DNA of 64,000 nucleotides from Varroa destructor (GCF_002443255.2 NW_019211455.1:41724837-41788836), one strand, 5' to 3'. Positions 26,035 to 44,448 are shown, counted from the first letter of the stretch. The notes: generated by a model from the letters alone, not told the origin. Numbers and translations are program-made.

Positions 26035-28472
26035 ATGTCTAGTAATCAAAACGTAGATTTTCGTTTGTCCGACTCAACGAACGATAACGAGCACTTGAAC
26101 TTAGAAACTTCAGAAGATCAGACTGGTACTCTTAAGTTCGTAAGCCCTCCTCCTATAACAAATGTTTTTGTCTCTTCAATCGAACCGTAAGATACGCGTG
26201 AGTCATTCAAAACGTAGCTCATTTAAAAAAAGAACATGACGTTTTTTAGTAAACTGCTAAACCATCGAGTTTCTGTGGTTTTCACTGTAACTCGCGCTTC
26301 AACAGTTGTTACGCATGATGTTATTCGTGCTAGAAGAATATAGCCATGTTCGTTTCAATAAGTAAGAGTAAGATAAAAAGTGAAATAAGTGGTGTAAGAC
26401 ATATCTGTAAACATGCAGTTTAATGCAAATGAAAATTATTGATGTCAACTAGTAATTAAAGTAAATTAGATAGTTAGAAGTTTATGATTGCACTCTTCTT
26501 GATCATATTAGTGTTTATCATTTTCAATAAATGCGACAACCACGACTAAGAGATGTACGGCAACGACGCGTAAACCAAAGCACTTCAATCATAGAATCAA
26601 CCCTAATTTTTTGACATCATTGCACGCTGCTAATGAGAATATTACTATATCAGTCCAGATAGTTTGCCAACGCATCGTTTGTCCTGATCCTGCAGCTATT
26701 TGTCCGTAATCATATACCAAACATCCTCGCTAGAAAATGTTTCGGGCCAAGACCTAAGGTATTCCGATGTATGAAGGTACCATCTTTCATAAGGTGCCTT
26801 AACTTTATCACAATACATAAATTGACAAAGCATGCCTATATCTCTGCAGTTATAAAGGGAATAGCAGTCATATGAATGCCATTCGCACAGTTCAGCATCA
26901 GTTGATCGGGTACGACCAACCTATACACACCTTATACATCCTAACAGGCTGTTTTATTGGACTTATTATATATAGCACAGAGATAGATTGTGTATGAAAA
27001 ACAATTGCTATTAGCTACATCGCACCGCTAAACATGCTGACTTCGAAACGGAAAGGAGAAGGCTTCAACCGAAGTGACTGGGCTTCCATGTCTCCTCTCG
27101 CGATCGAAGCGAAGGGAAGCCCACCGCGGACCATATTTGTCTACTGTCATGTCAAAGTACGTATAAATACCAAACTACTGCGAACGTAATCGAGGCAAGG
27201 AGACAGAATGGAGTCATTACAATTTCGAGGTATTGAATAACGGAAGCTGAATGGAAGCCTGATCGAATGCGAACACGCCGTGATATCTCTGCAGGGTGAT
27301 AATTTTGCTACCAGAGCCGACCACTTCTTTTAATTAATTATGAAATGTTGTGTGTACATTAACCTAAATCAGTCTTAATTATGTAATTTACAATAAACTC
27401 TTCCAGCATTCAAATCCGTTTTGTTTCAATAATTTTTTTTAAGTAATTCGGTCTCACCCGGCCTACGTTTACATTGTTTACACACATATCGACAGAGACC
27501 TTACAGCTTAATCTTTTACTCCAATCTTCTATTTCAATCTGGGAATTTTAATTTTTCTATTTTTAGCGAGCTCCGCCCGACGGCTCTGCAAAACTTGTCG
27601 TGAGACGGTCTGATGCGCAATTTACCTTTACGCCCATGACCGACTTTCTGAATACAACGACAGAGAGAAGAAAGGCTATAGACTGTTTATGGGGTACTAT
27701 GGAAGCTAGCTACAGTGAGTTTAACACAAAAAATTCGAATGCATTACAGCCTTGACCCAAAGTTATACCGGTACCAGGTAAGACCAAGAAGCGTATGGCG
27801 CACGTTCGCAGATTGCCGAAGGCAAAATGATATAAAGAGTCATACTCATATAAAAAATATAAATACGAAGTGCCAATTCAACACAAGAAACTCCGTATGT
27901 AAAGCTGTCGTCAGTCACGAGTTGAAAAGCAGTAGCCTTCAGAGGACGCAGCTTATGTAGTTTTTTGCGTAGATTTCCAAGTGAAGTGATACCGTATTAA
28001 TGTATACGCATTGAAAAAGCGGAGGAATTCGGCAGCAGTTTAAGCTTGTGAAGTAGCGATTCGTATAATACGTAGGTATTGAAATTTTAACCATTCTCGA
28101 TCGATGATGACTCTGTCAAAAAATTACAAGATGCAATTCATTAGGTCGCTGTAGTTCACTGACACGAAGTAGTTCAATGACAGTGATATCGATAGTGAAT
28201 AAATAAATTCTGATGATAATATTTAGTAAATATATAGCAAACAAGTTCGATTTGTACGTGGTAGTAATGCTTAGTGGCAGTACAAGACGTAAAGCTCGAA
28301 ACATTTATTTGATCGACATCGGCCAAAGATTTAAACATAGACAAATTACTTAAATCACGTCAATTATAGTTGTATTCTGTTTTTAACTTGAGCGCATATG
28401 TTGTTGTATTTGTGAGCAAGTTTTTATTTACTTCTATAAACAGGACAGAAACAAAGAGTTCTCGAATCTTAG
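26035..28472 (+). CDS. Putative small three-exon gene, product unrecognised
   Basis: Proposed exons are 26035-26139 (35 codons, donor GTAAGC), 27567-27714 (49 codons plus one base, acceptor after TATTTTTAG, donor GTGAGT) and 28444-28472 (acceptor ATAAACAG, stop TAG). Phases match (0 then 1) and give about 93 residues. The ATG has A at -3. Exon 1 is acidic and Asn/Ser-rich (begins MSSNQNVDFRLS). Exon 2 reads like a folded segment (contains KLVVRRSDAQFTFTPMTDFL, then a likely helix ERRKAIDCLWGTMEASY). I do not recognise the family. It is divergently arranged with DBF4. The first two exons are the better supported; the last exon was chosen on phase and could be wrong. Chance assembly cannot be excluded. 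Confidence 0.4.
26647..26787 (-). pseudogene. Degenerate partial duplicate of DBF4 exon 1 (motif N)
   Basis: The plus-strand sequence at about 26676-26757 aligns without gaps to 25590-25670 of DBF4 exon 1 at roughly three-quarters identity, with mostly transition differences, and weaker similarity extends a little on both sides. Read on the minus strand it still gives recognisable motif N residues (ITDK, then LQDQDKR), but the Gln codon after ITDK is changed to TAG. It lies about 1 kb upstream of DBF4 in the same orientation, inside intron 1 of the putative small plus-strand gene. No other DBF4 exon was found nearby, so this looks like an old local duplication of one exon rather than a processed copy of the gene. 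Confidence 0.8.
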
Positions 28473-29199
28473 CTATAAGTCAATCTGCACACAGGTCAAG
28501 TCTCAACGGAGCCCGCTTGAGTCTTTTGCGCTTTAGGACATCTCATCTTGTCCACTCAAATGCATCACGCGGCCGCTAATTAGAACGAAATAAGCTATCT
28601 GGGCATACACAGCTTTGATACCTATTACCGCTCCACGACGCTGACTACATTTACTGTGACTGAGATACATGCTGCCAATCTAACACAATAATATTCATTA
28701 ATTGATTAACAATAATACATACTTTTTTTACATACAGAGCAACGGTTCCATCATGTCTTCCCGCCAATACGTGTCGGTAACGAGTCGCAACCCACGGCGG
28801 TAGTGAACTCCCTTATATAGATTTCTTAATTTTCTAGATTGACAAAGTTAGGGGGGTCAAAAAAGAAAAGGTAGAGGTGAGCATATGTATTGGTATCTGT
28901 AGGGGAAAGTGAAAATGTTAATTGGGTAGCATCAGCATGTAAATAGAAGAATTCATGTCAAATTATCTAGCTCGATAGTTTTAAAATCACCTAGTTCAGA
29001 TCGCATGAGTCGCATGGGGTCATTGCTGATATCGTCTGAAAGCCCAGATTTGACAATATTACGTGTGATTTTTAGACAGATGTGCCATGTTGTTGGAATG
29101 CCTTCATTCGGACTCATGGTAGAGCGTCTTGCAGATAAGTGCAGTTCCTCTGAACATTTACTCTATTTCATAATCTAATTGTGCTAAAGGCTCAAATAC

Positions 29200-30060
29200 T
29201 GCCTAGGCCCATAGACATTACGTTGTTTATGGCCACGATGCGTTATCGTAAGGTGGTTCTGTTGCTCGCAGTTCGGAAATTTCCATGTGAAACATGTTGC
29301 TCGTAGTGGTCCACTTACGAAGGAGGTTGAGAAAATTCTTGTAAGTTTCCATGACACTGCCTAGGAACCACCATCAAACACTTTTAAATAATTTAATAAA
29401 AGCTGGCTACAAAAAGGAGCTTGGTGTTTGGGTGCCACCTGATCAATCACAATCACGACGACAAAAAATAACTCGACGGTATTTTTATCTACGAAACTCT
29501 ATAGAAACGCAAAGAAATCAGGAGCCATTTTTAAAGCAATTAATAGCGTCTGCTGAAAAGTATGTCACATGTGACAGCAAGGTGTAGAAAAATGCCCGAT
29601 AATTGGTGGCAAGGCTCGAACTGAGGCCAAAGAACGTGCTGTTATGTTTTTGGTGATATTGGAAAAAAATCTTTAAAGAAAACTCTTGATTTAAGCCTCT
29701 TTTGCCAACAGTTAACAAGATTAGAAATCAAAAAGGTAGACGAAAACTAAAAAGACGTCGATTTCGACAATGACAATGCCAGACCACATACATATTTAAT
29801 CCCGACAAACATTAAGAAAACTTGAACGGGAAATTTTAATACATCAGCCGTGTGGTGCGAATCTTACAATATCAGACAATAACATGCTTTGGCTTCCACA
29901 TAATTCTCTTAATGGAGTTAACTTTGTTTCAATCAAGTCTTTAAAAATCACTCGTTATAATTTTTCGCCGAAAAACCATTGACACTCTATAGTGATGCGA
30001 ATACAGTGGTAGCTGAGTGGTGCATATTTAATCAAGTATTATTCTTTTAGAATAAAATAT
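29200..30060 (+). mobile_element. Decayed mariner-family (Tc1/mariner) transposon
   Basis: Broken pieces of a mariner transposase appear in the right order on the plus strand but in shifting frames. VYGHDALS is at about 29225, a WF...FGNFHVK segment at about 29262 and ARSGPLTKEVEKIL at about 29298. HHQTLLNNLIKAGYKKELG, followed by VWVP, lies within 29351-29587. DNDNARPHT is at about 29767 and HNSLNGVNF at about 29920. These match the helix-turn-helix, linker and DDD catalytic regions, most like the mellifera type. The first catalytic Asp (usual GDEKW) is changed, the site reading SAEKY; the Asp in DNARPH is kept. Several stops and frameshifts make it inactive. Terminal inverted repeats and the TA target duplication were not resolved, so the ends are approximate. 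Confidence 0.88.
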
Positions 30061-30669
30061 TTGTTTCAGTTTGGCTCGAAAAGCATCGATACTTTTTCAA
30101 CCTTCATTCAATATATATATATATGCATAGACGCGTGGTGTACCTAACCATAATAATGCTCATCTCATAGAAAAAAATTTTACGGAGATGATGATGCGTA
30201 ATAAATGAGCATGTGCATGACAGCATCGCTAATCACAGACACAATATTCTATTGCCCCACGAAGCAAGCTTTTTTTGAATAACGAGAACTGCTACATAAA
30301 TTACTGTCAGCTCTGAAGATTTCCCATGTACACATTGAGATCGCGTGTGGATTCCTTAAAAAGCATGATGCAAGCCTCTAAAAAGAATTAGTGATTTATC
30401 ACGAACAAGCACGCACATGCATGTACGATTTATAAACAAAAATATCTACAGTTCACCTCTAGTGGGTACTGAAAAGCTATAAACTCTGATATGATGGTGG
30501 ACCAGCGCTGTGAGTTACCTTTCATTTAGCACCTGGATGTTGAAAATGTGGGTGCATATCACACATCACTGTGTAAGCCACGACCCGTATCTCGTAGATG
30601 AGTGGCACAAGTACCTCCCAAACGAAAAATTTTTTTTCACGTTTACGCATATATTTGTATTTGTCATAG

Positions 30670-31056
30670 ACCGACAGCGAGCTCAGCGCAGCAAGGGTCA
30701 ACCGAGGACATACGAAACTAGTGACTGCCAGAATGCTCAACCGTCTCCTGCTACAGTTCGGCTATACATTCGATAAACCACTATGTCAAACCATTGTCAA
30801 ACCTACCTTCTTTCTCTACATGGGTATCCAGTTGTCAAATGTGAACGATTTCGCTGAAACTACAAGAAATCCGTACGCCGCAATCGTCGTCCACCGATTA
30901 ACTCAACCGCCACAGAATTTTCCGTTGGATGTGAGACGAAACGACGACGACAACAACAACAACAACAGCAGCAACAACGACAACAATAGCGGCAGCAGCA
31001 GCAACAACAACAACAACAACAGCAGCAGCAACAAACAATTTCGTACCACAATCTAG
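30670..31056 (+). CDS. Possible terminal exon with Asn/Ser-repeat tail, unrecognised
   Basis: A 128-codon open frame begins directly after an acceptor-like sequence (TATTTGTCATAG) and ends in TAG. Its C-terminal third is an in-frame Asn/Ser tract from a CAA/CAG-type triplet repeat, a pattern common in arthropod nuclear proteins. The front part shows no domain I recognise. Upstream exons were not found: a nearby ATG exon (30492-30506, donor GTGAGT) is in a different phase and would instead lead to a 41-codon product. ORFs of this length do occur by chance here, so this is tentative. Confidence 0.25.
   Translation, partial: TDSELSAARVNRGHTKLVTARMLNRLLLQFGYTFDKPLCQTIVKPTFFLYMGIQLSNVNDFAETTRNPYAAIVVHRLTQPPQNFPLDVRRNDDDNNNNNSSNNDNNSGSSSNNNNNNSSSNKQFRTTI
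30945..31036. repeat. CAA/CAG-type trinucleotide repeat
   Basis: Imperfect AAC/AGC/GAC triplets are repeated about 30 times. One frame encodes Asn/Ser, another Thr/Ala. This explains why most frames are open over this stretch. Confidence 0.9.
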
Positions 31057-34000
31057 TTGTGATTTTTCGATTGAAGAAGCAGTCAATCTGCCTCCACAGA
31101 GGGCCACTACCACTATATACCTGACTAAAAAGTGTTCTTTTGTTTTATTGTGACGTTAGTGAATGTATTTGAATGCAATCTGCATTTAAAAAACGCCAAA
31201 CATCCGCATCAAACAGAATTGAACTTGTTGCTGTGGTACGCTCGATATTATAGGTACTGGGTTTGTGGTACAATGTTATCGGCGCTTTCCCTTGCTTCTC
31301 ATCGACACAGAAATGCAGTCGGTTGTTTTTGGTTTGTATCTAGGTTTTTATCGTTTTCGTCATCGACCACTCACGTGGACTCCAAAATAGTACGGACTGA
31401 GTGAACTGTGTGAATAGGAATGGCACGGCACGCAGCTGCCCGTCAAGCGCGAGCCTCGTAGAGGATCGTGAGTGGAGCAACGGCAGTCTACTGAGGCGCG
31501 GGCGTTTCGCACATACAATGACTTGTCTGTCCTCCCCGTACGTATATGTATATGGTACAGAGTAGTCTGTTCATTTAGAATCGGTGATTTCGAGTGGGGC
31601 AGCTAGTCCATCGACAGCTGTGGCGGTATTGGCCGAGATTGTGGCAGAGCGAACAAGATGTTGGACTTGTTGGCGCTGTTGTTAATGTGCGCGTGAATGT
31701 CAATCGACATCACCTTTAAGGTTGAGAATTTGTTTTTCTGTTGTCAAGAAAAAAATTGAAAAAGTTTGCAGAGAACGAAATTATATAGTAGCATGATTAT
31801 TGATCTTTTAGAGCGCGTATGGTTCTCGGCTAACTGATATAGGGTTGAGGATGACTTTCATTTAAATAAGGGACAGATATGGTCGAATCATCGCAAAATC
31901 AGTGAAGGAAAATCTATAATATGCACAGATAATTGTCTTTAAAATTTGATTATAGTGGAAAGAAGTTTCCATTATGCGTGCCCTTAAAAAAGTTGCATCG
32001 AACATTTCTTCCTGCTTCGGAAAACGTTTTCATGCTGCTGGTACAGAGAAGACGAGAATTAACCGTAGTTGGCATGGAAACGATGGTACCACTGATAAAG
32101 CTAACTCGCCTTCGCAACACTAATTATTTCCATATAGTATATCGGCATACCGAAATAGCGTCAGAAAATTTTCCCCAGACTAGTTTGCGCGTCTCGATCA
32201 GTTACTGAGGGCATACCTTGCGCCATTTAACGACAAGATTGTTTATGGCCTTTTGTGGATATTGACGACTAAAGGTAACTCAAGGTAACTTACTAGTAGG
32301 TGGATATGTATTGTTTAACAGAGTCTTTACGTGCAGATGTTACAGTGGTTGTACTATATAGCGATAGTTCAACCATAAAGATAATGCTGTGTCTTTTCGG
32401 ATAGACGTTGTAGATCCGTAGATGTAACTGAAGAATGTCCTTGATAATAATCACAAGCAGATTTTCTGTCAAGGTTTAAACAAAACGGTATTCACATTTT
32501 GGAGGAAGTCCGTCTGATATCGTTACAGTCAAGCGTGCAATTTACGTGGACAGTGTATGTTTGACTAGGTGTTGTTTTGCATTCGCACATTCTTTTCAAT
32601 TCAGTCATAATTAGAAAGCATTTTTATATTGGAAAAGTTGCCAGCTGCTTTAACGGTATGATGCAGTATGCACTGCGTAATGGGAACGTATTGATATCAG
32701 TGTGTACGAACTATGATTTGTATGTCTAACTTGGATATATCTCTATACATGCCAAAATATACAATAACAATAGAGAATAGTATAATCGACTAGTGAATAA
32801 CTGCAACGTCGGCAGTAAGCCAGTTAGGTCGATAGAGCCAAAGCATTTTCAATGTAACAACGCTGCGATCTCGGTCGACCTTTAATGTCATGTGTGGATA
32901 TGTGCTATTCACTGCTACCGGTAACTATGTACCGTCGTACGGTCACTACATAGCGTTGCTAATAAACAGAAAATTGACTTCCTGTGAACAAATTAATTAA
33001 ATATTGATATATTGCCTGCTACCAGTGCAAATCACGATGCACTAGTAAACAGGACACGGTATATTTGGTCATTACATATCCGTCTACGTCAGTACTCGAA
33101 TGCATCAATATTGCTTCGCCTTACACCGACGACAGGATGCCTACAATAATTCCAATAATGACAAGTGATTTACACCACTGCTGCATTAATTATAGCTACA
33201 AAGTTAACAGCTGTAAGATTTCGCGTGTACGTCATGTGTTTTGTTTAGTTTTTAGAAGAAGGCTCCTACCTTGAAAATAAAATTCCGGCCAATATAAATT
33301 AGACCGTTTCCAAGGATATATGTATTCATACAACTTCGGGTAAACGTTTTTTAACAGTTTGATAATGGCGACTTACATTTGTACAATATATATGTATTAT
33401 ACAAGAAACGATGCTGGTTCCCAGTGTGGCAAGAGTGTCTATGCCCGCCTTCGAACCCAGGCCACAATGTGCTTCTTCTAGGATTAGCAGGCAAAAACGC
33501 CATCTACAAAGCTATCTTGGGGACACCTCAGTTCCACCTGTCCAAAGACTGCAGTTTTGAAGGTAAACTGAAAGAAATTTATTTGATTGAGTTATATTGA
33601 TTACGCTGGGCGTCGTATGGGGCAGGATGAGATAAGGCAATATAGGTCACTGCATCTCAAGCATGTATTAACTTCGGGCGCCGTCGATGCTAATCCTAAC
33701 GTAAAAATTAAAAGAGCTAGTAGCCTCAATGTGCAAATCAGCTTTGTTGAAATGCGTATATGGATGCATATGGTAATGTAAATAAAAGTATTATAATTAC
33801 TGCACATGTTTTTGTTGTCAACAGTGTGTCATTATGTGGTGGTTGCTTTATTGGCATAATGCTTCGCTTGGGAAACGTTCACTTTACAATTGCAATATTT
33901 TTAACGTGTTGCGAACGAGTATGATTGTAGATCAAATTTACGACTCCAGAATTATTCACCTTCATTCATAGAACCATATGTAACTACAACTAATTATTAA

Positions 34001-34513
34001 CAGGCTGCTCTCCTATCAAGCAAGATGCAACTAGCGGTTGTGCCGGTACCTGGGCCATCCACAAGCCGGCTTCATAATCCGCAGCCGAATTTAATGTGGA
34101 CTTGTGCAAGAGGGAACTTAATATTTGAATTGTTTAATTTTGCAGTGAATGATTATAATTGTTTGTATGATTTGGTTGAATGACTAATTTATTTGCACGA
34201 AATGATGAGCTTCTCAATTTACATTCTCTACTGTACGATTTTTTGCTCATCCGGGCTCACATAGTCCTGTGCCAGCGAGGCTAAGGTCAACAGGACTGTT
34301 GTCTGAAATTTGGGGCTAGGATCTTTGTTCTAAAGGGCACCGCTCATTTTTCTGAACTTTCGCAACGTTAGTATACGTATGATCATGATGATCGCGCGTG
34401 AAAATGTGTATTTTCGCGAATTTTGGAATGTCGCGTAACTGAGAAAAATATCACTCGAAAAAATTGCTCTAGACTTATACTGTGGCAATAGAATTCTAGC
34501 TCTAATACTTAGC
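31057..34513. other. Unassigned intergenic region
   Basis: No recognisable gene. It contains one SINE-like fragment (about 33415-33485). A pair of minus-strand exon-like ORFs at 32268-32217 and 32037-31984, with matching phases and good acceptors, is noted under findings but is not long enough to call a gene. Confidence 0.4.
33415..33485 (-). repeat. tRNA-derived SINE-like fragment
   Basis: On the minus strand, GGCCTGGGTTCGAAGGCGGG resembles a tRNA T-arm with an RNA polymerase III B box (GGTTCGAA). The surrounding bases resemble the fragments near 43.1 and 49.6 kb. No full tRNA cloverleaf was found. Confidence 0.5.
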
Positions 34514-35256
34514 TCATTTTCTTAAACTTTGAACGTGGAAATCGTCTTTTTCATAGCTGGCCTTTCTTGTTGCACATCGTTTACGAAGTGGACGAAGCTT
34601 AAAGATCTTGAGCAAATGTTCTCCGACTAGTAACTGAGTGTTGTCAACGCTTTTGAAATCGTCTGAGGTTACAACTTACCAAATTCAGTAGAATATTACA
34701 GGCAAAATCACCTATATCCGAAGCGTATCGTTGGTAATTTACGTGCATTGGATCTGATCGGGTAGACGATAACTTTTCCACCTTTTGCTTTCGTACATAG
34801 TCCTCACTGTTGATTTTAATATCTTCTGAAAATGAAAAAATAATTATCTCATCCAAGGCAATTATATGTAAAACACAGTCAGTTAGATTGTCATTAAGTT
34901 CAAGCTAATGGACGCTCAGGTTCATTTAACCTGAAATTAGGCTCAATCGATGTAAAATCGAACTTTTGCGTTTACTGAACATTTTCAGTTTCAGCTATTC
35001 GTTTTCAGGTGATCTTATATGCTCTCTTATTTAGCTCTGTCAACTGCTTTGCCAGATAAACATAAATTCTAACCAGCTTTACGTGATATATCTACATATC
35101 ATTGTTGGTTTAGGTCAAGTGTCTGCCAGCCAATTCTCCGCTGTGATCTGCACTAATTCTCCATGTTCTGCGCCGTGCCGCCTCTCCACAGCTCTTCAAG
35201 TGACAGACAAATTTTTTTCTCTTGACCGGCCAAATTCTGCTAAATTTCAAAGTAAA

Positions 35257-41151
<5,895 letters not shown>

Positions 41152-42516
41152 CTAGAGGGAAAATCGAAAATCTCTATTGTCAACAAAACACTTAATTGCA
41201 CTCTTTTAGTCGGTGCCGGATTTAAGGTCGAAAGCTCCGTGCAAAGTATGACTGCCATGTGAACAGAACAATAATTGTAGGTTAAAATTGAAACGGCGGG
41301 CACATACAACGTTGAGGAAGCGTTATCGACGATCAGGCTATAGACAGAAGACAACAAATTTACGTTAATGGGTAATATAGATTTGCTGTCTTGAAATACC
41401 CTTGTCTCAGAACCATAGTCCTTTCACAGCCAACGTTTGATGTCTTATTATCGATGAAAACAACTGTTTTTAAAGCCTATCATTGATTACTAGAGACAAT
41501 GGTGGTCTATACTACTGTTGTCTATAAGAGGTACTTAAGCTTATGGGCATAACTGATGCTTTTCGAACGAAGGCATATGTTTCTCTTGTATGAGACAACT
41601 GACAGGCGAAATGCAGTGAGAATTCAGGGTTCGCAAAAAGCTGGCCGCTGATGCATTAATTTTCTGCCTGGTTGATTTGGCACGTGTGTAAAGTACAAAC
41701 ATTGTGAAGTTAACTTTTATGATTTGGTTTTACGTATGCAATCTTTAGAGTATCAGAGAAATAGCACAAAACAGGAAGACAGGCGATGATAATTATATCT
41801 GCAATATGTAAAAAGTTTTTAATTTAGCTCATATGTATGACGGCATTGGTGGGATTAATAGGTAGCAATGCGGTTGGTATCAAAATGAAGACTTTTTAAA
41901 AACACCTGTTACTGGCTTTTATAAATATGGATATTCAAATAAGCCGCAATATTTGTAAGAATATCACATAGCTATAAATCAAAGGTAAGCATTTTTCGGT
42001 GGGCAGAATAAAATATTTGTGAATGAACCTAAGTTTTCGAATTAAATAAAGGTGTAGTTTGGTATTTTTGAAGAAAACGGCAGCGCCAATTGACAAATCC
42101 CTCTAAGGTGTTTGCTTAGCTTATCAACTAAAACCTGCTCTATGCGTCTGATATAAACCTACTACACAAAATTGCATGTGAATCTCACAGTGGTTTGGGC
42201 CATCCAACTCATTTTGTGTTGAAATGCTGAGAACATTAAAGCGTACTTGAAAATCCAGATCTTGAAAATAAAGTGCAGCTGATAATTATTATAGAAAATG
42301 CTCAAATACGTTATAGCCGAATTAACATCTTAGAGAAAGGTAAAACAGGATATGCGATGAAACAGTGTACACCAATTGACCATAGTCATGATCGAATGTT
42401 GGATCCTTGGATCTTGACAGATCTGAGTTGCCTGGTGGGGGCATCACAGTTATTAGATCTATTCAAATTACCAAGTTTTCCAACAACGTACGGTTGATTG
42501 TGTGGGTACGTCTCTT

Positions 42517-42570
42517 TATTGGTAGTGTTATAAAGGCGTTGTTCATTGTAAAATGAACAACACCAATAAT
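42517..42570. repeat. Imperfect palindrome with a 10-bp perfect core hairpin
   Basis: GTTGTTCATT (42538-42547), a 4-base loop GTAA, and AATGAACAAC (42552-42561) form a perfect stem. Outside this, TTATTGGT on the left pairs with ACCAATAA on the right, the left arm carrying about 14 extra bases. It resembles the fold-back remnant of a small inverted-repeat element. Function is unknown. Confidence 0.75.
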
Positions 42571-43104
42571 GTTGATAAAGTCACAATATTAATGAAAGAA
42601 GTACATTGGATGATTATAAACCTTTTTTATTCAACAAATAAATTTCGATATTTATATAGCAAATTTCACACTAATGCTTTCTAAAATATTTATCTATATA
42701 ATATTTTAATGTTTTTCATACATAAACTGAATAACTTACTTAGGTATATCGACCTTGTCAGGTTATTAATTTTAGTAATAAAAAAAAAATTCCTTTTTGC
42801 TTTCAACCACAACGAAACCTTATGATTGTATGCCTTCATTGAATAAATAATTAATCATCCATAAAATATTTTCTCGTTTGTATTTCTGATTAAAATCGTA
42901 ATAAACGACTTTTAACCCGTTGACTAGAGGTTAGTGGCCGGTTCAAAACAGGCTGAAATGTAAGAACGTCCTTCGATTCTTTGCTTATTTTTAACACGGC
43001 CCCTATGGTTCTGGTGAAGTTACTATTGGAATCCGTAAAATGCAATAGTTTGTTAGTTAACGTTCATTTAGACAAAGCTGATTTTTGCCAAGCAGCGGCT
43101 CTAG

Positions 43105-43215
43105 CTCGAAAGAAGTTTATCTCTGCCCAGATTTGAACCTGGGCAATCTCATGTGTCCCTACGTTAAGCACATTTGGGCGTTACCACTAAACTATTGCAA
43201 GTGCCAAAGTAGTTC
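43105..43215 (-). repeat. tRNA-derived SINE-like element
   Basis: On the minus strand an A-box-like TAGTTTAGTGGTAAC is followed about 45 bases later by a T-arm CCCAGGTTCAAATCTGGG with B box GGTTCAAATC. The stem around the B box pairs well, but acceptor and anticodon stems do not form a proper tRNA. This suggests a tRNA-derived SINE or tRNA pseudogene. Related fragments lie near 33.4 and 49.6 kb. Confidence 0.6.
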
Positions 43216-44411
43216 ACTTTTTTTTTACTTGGGTGTTACTCGGCGGCTAACGGTACCTAGTGTGAAATCTGGGAACTCACCAAACCCGTATTCCTTCTGC
43301 TTTATTCAAGAGCTGGGATTGTACAAGATTACTTATGTAGAGACAAATCTAATCTAGTCGATGTACAACTGTCTGTGCTCGTACACGATTTTTGCTACAA
43401 ACAAAAATTATAGCCCAATTGAGTTTAGCTTCCTATTAGCGTCTTTATTATTTAACGTCTTCGATCATTTAATATAATACATATACCACATGTTAAAGCT
43501 CAACGTGTTGCAGCAGTCATAATTCAAAATTATAAATAGCTGTTTATAACCATTGTATATTTATTCGCATACTTTATCAAATATAATGTTAACGGGTTTT
43601 TTGTGCATTCGTTATTTGCGCCTTATGCAACTTGTAGCAGACTCTGTCAACGATAAGCACTTCATTATATTTCAGACAAGTGTAATGGGCTCCATTTGTT
43701 TCGCTTAATATCATTGGATGGGTTGTTTTATGTGACGTATCATATAGTCGTTTGCACAGCGATCAAGGATATGTTGGTTCTTCTTAGAGCTTAGCGAGCA
43801 ATTCCTGAATAACAATCTATAGTTTTAACTTGTATAATAATTGATTTCGATTCCAATGTAGATTAGTATATTTGTAATTAATATCGACACTTCTGTGTTC
43901 ATGTTAAGTATCTAGATAGATTGTGTTATACGCCAGCGGTGTACCTTCGACTGGATATCTCACAAAAACATTTCGAATAATAGTTTTTCATTAAAACGTT
44001 CAGGTCATACTCCTCTGGAGTCCCCGTAACATCCGAATATTTATGCAACACGACAGAGGACAGAGAAAGAAAACAAAGATGCAGCCAAACACTGCGTAGT
44101 AGAAAATAATTTCAACAATTAGATATGTTTTTCTTGAGCTCGTTTCTTGAAGCCTTCTGGACCAAATGCTGCCTTTGTTAACCGTAGTTTAAAATACTGA
44201 AACTGAAATAAAAGATTCTGAGAAATAAGACGAATGATTATACATACGAAAACCACAAACAGGTAGCGTAACGGAATTGAAACATTTTGACCACAACGGA
44301 GTTATTTGACTGAGTGACATGGAAGTTGGAGAGAAACATTTTGGATAAGCTAGGGTTGGTATGTCACTGCGACTTACTTAGTGGGTCAGACTAACATGAC
44401 CCACGACGGGT

Positions 44412-44448
44412 TATATATATATATATATATATATTTATTATATATATA
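44412..44448. repeat. Interrupted (TA)n microsatellite
   Basis: TA units, interrupted once by TTATTA, are seen directly. Confidence 0.9.
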
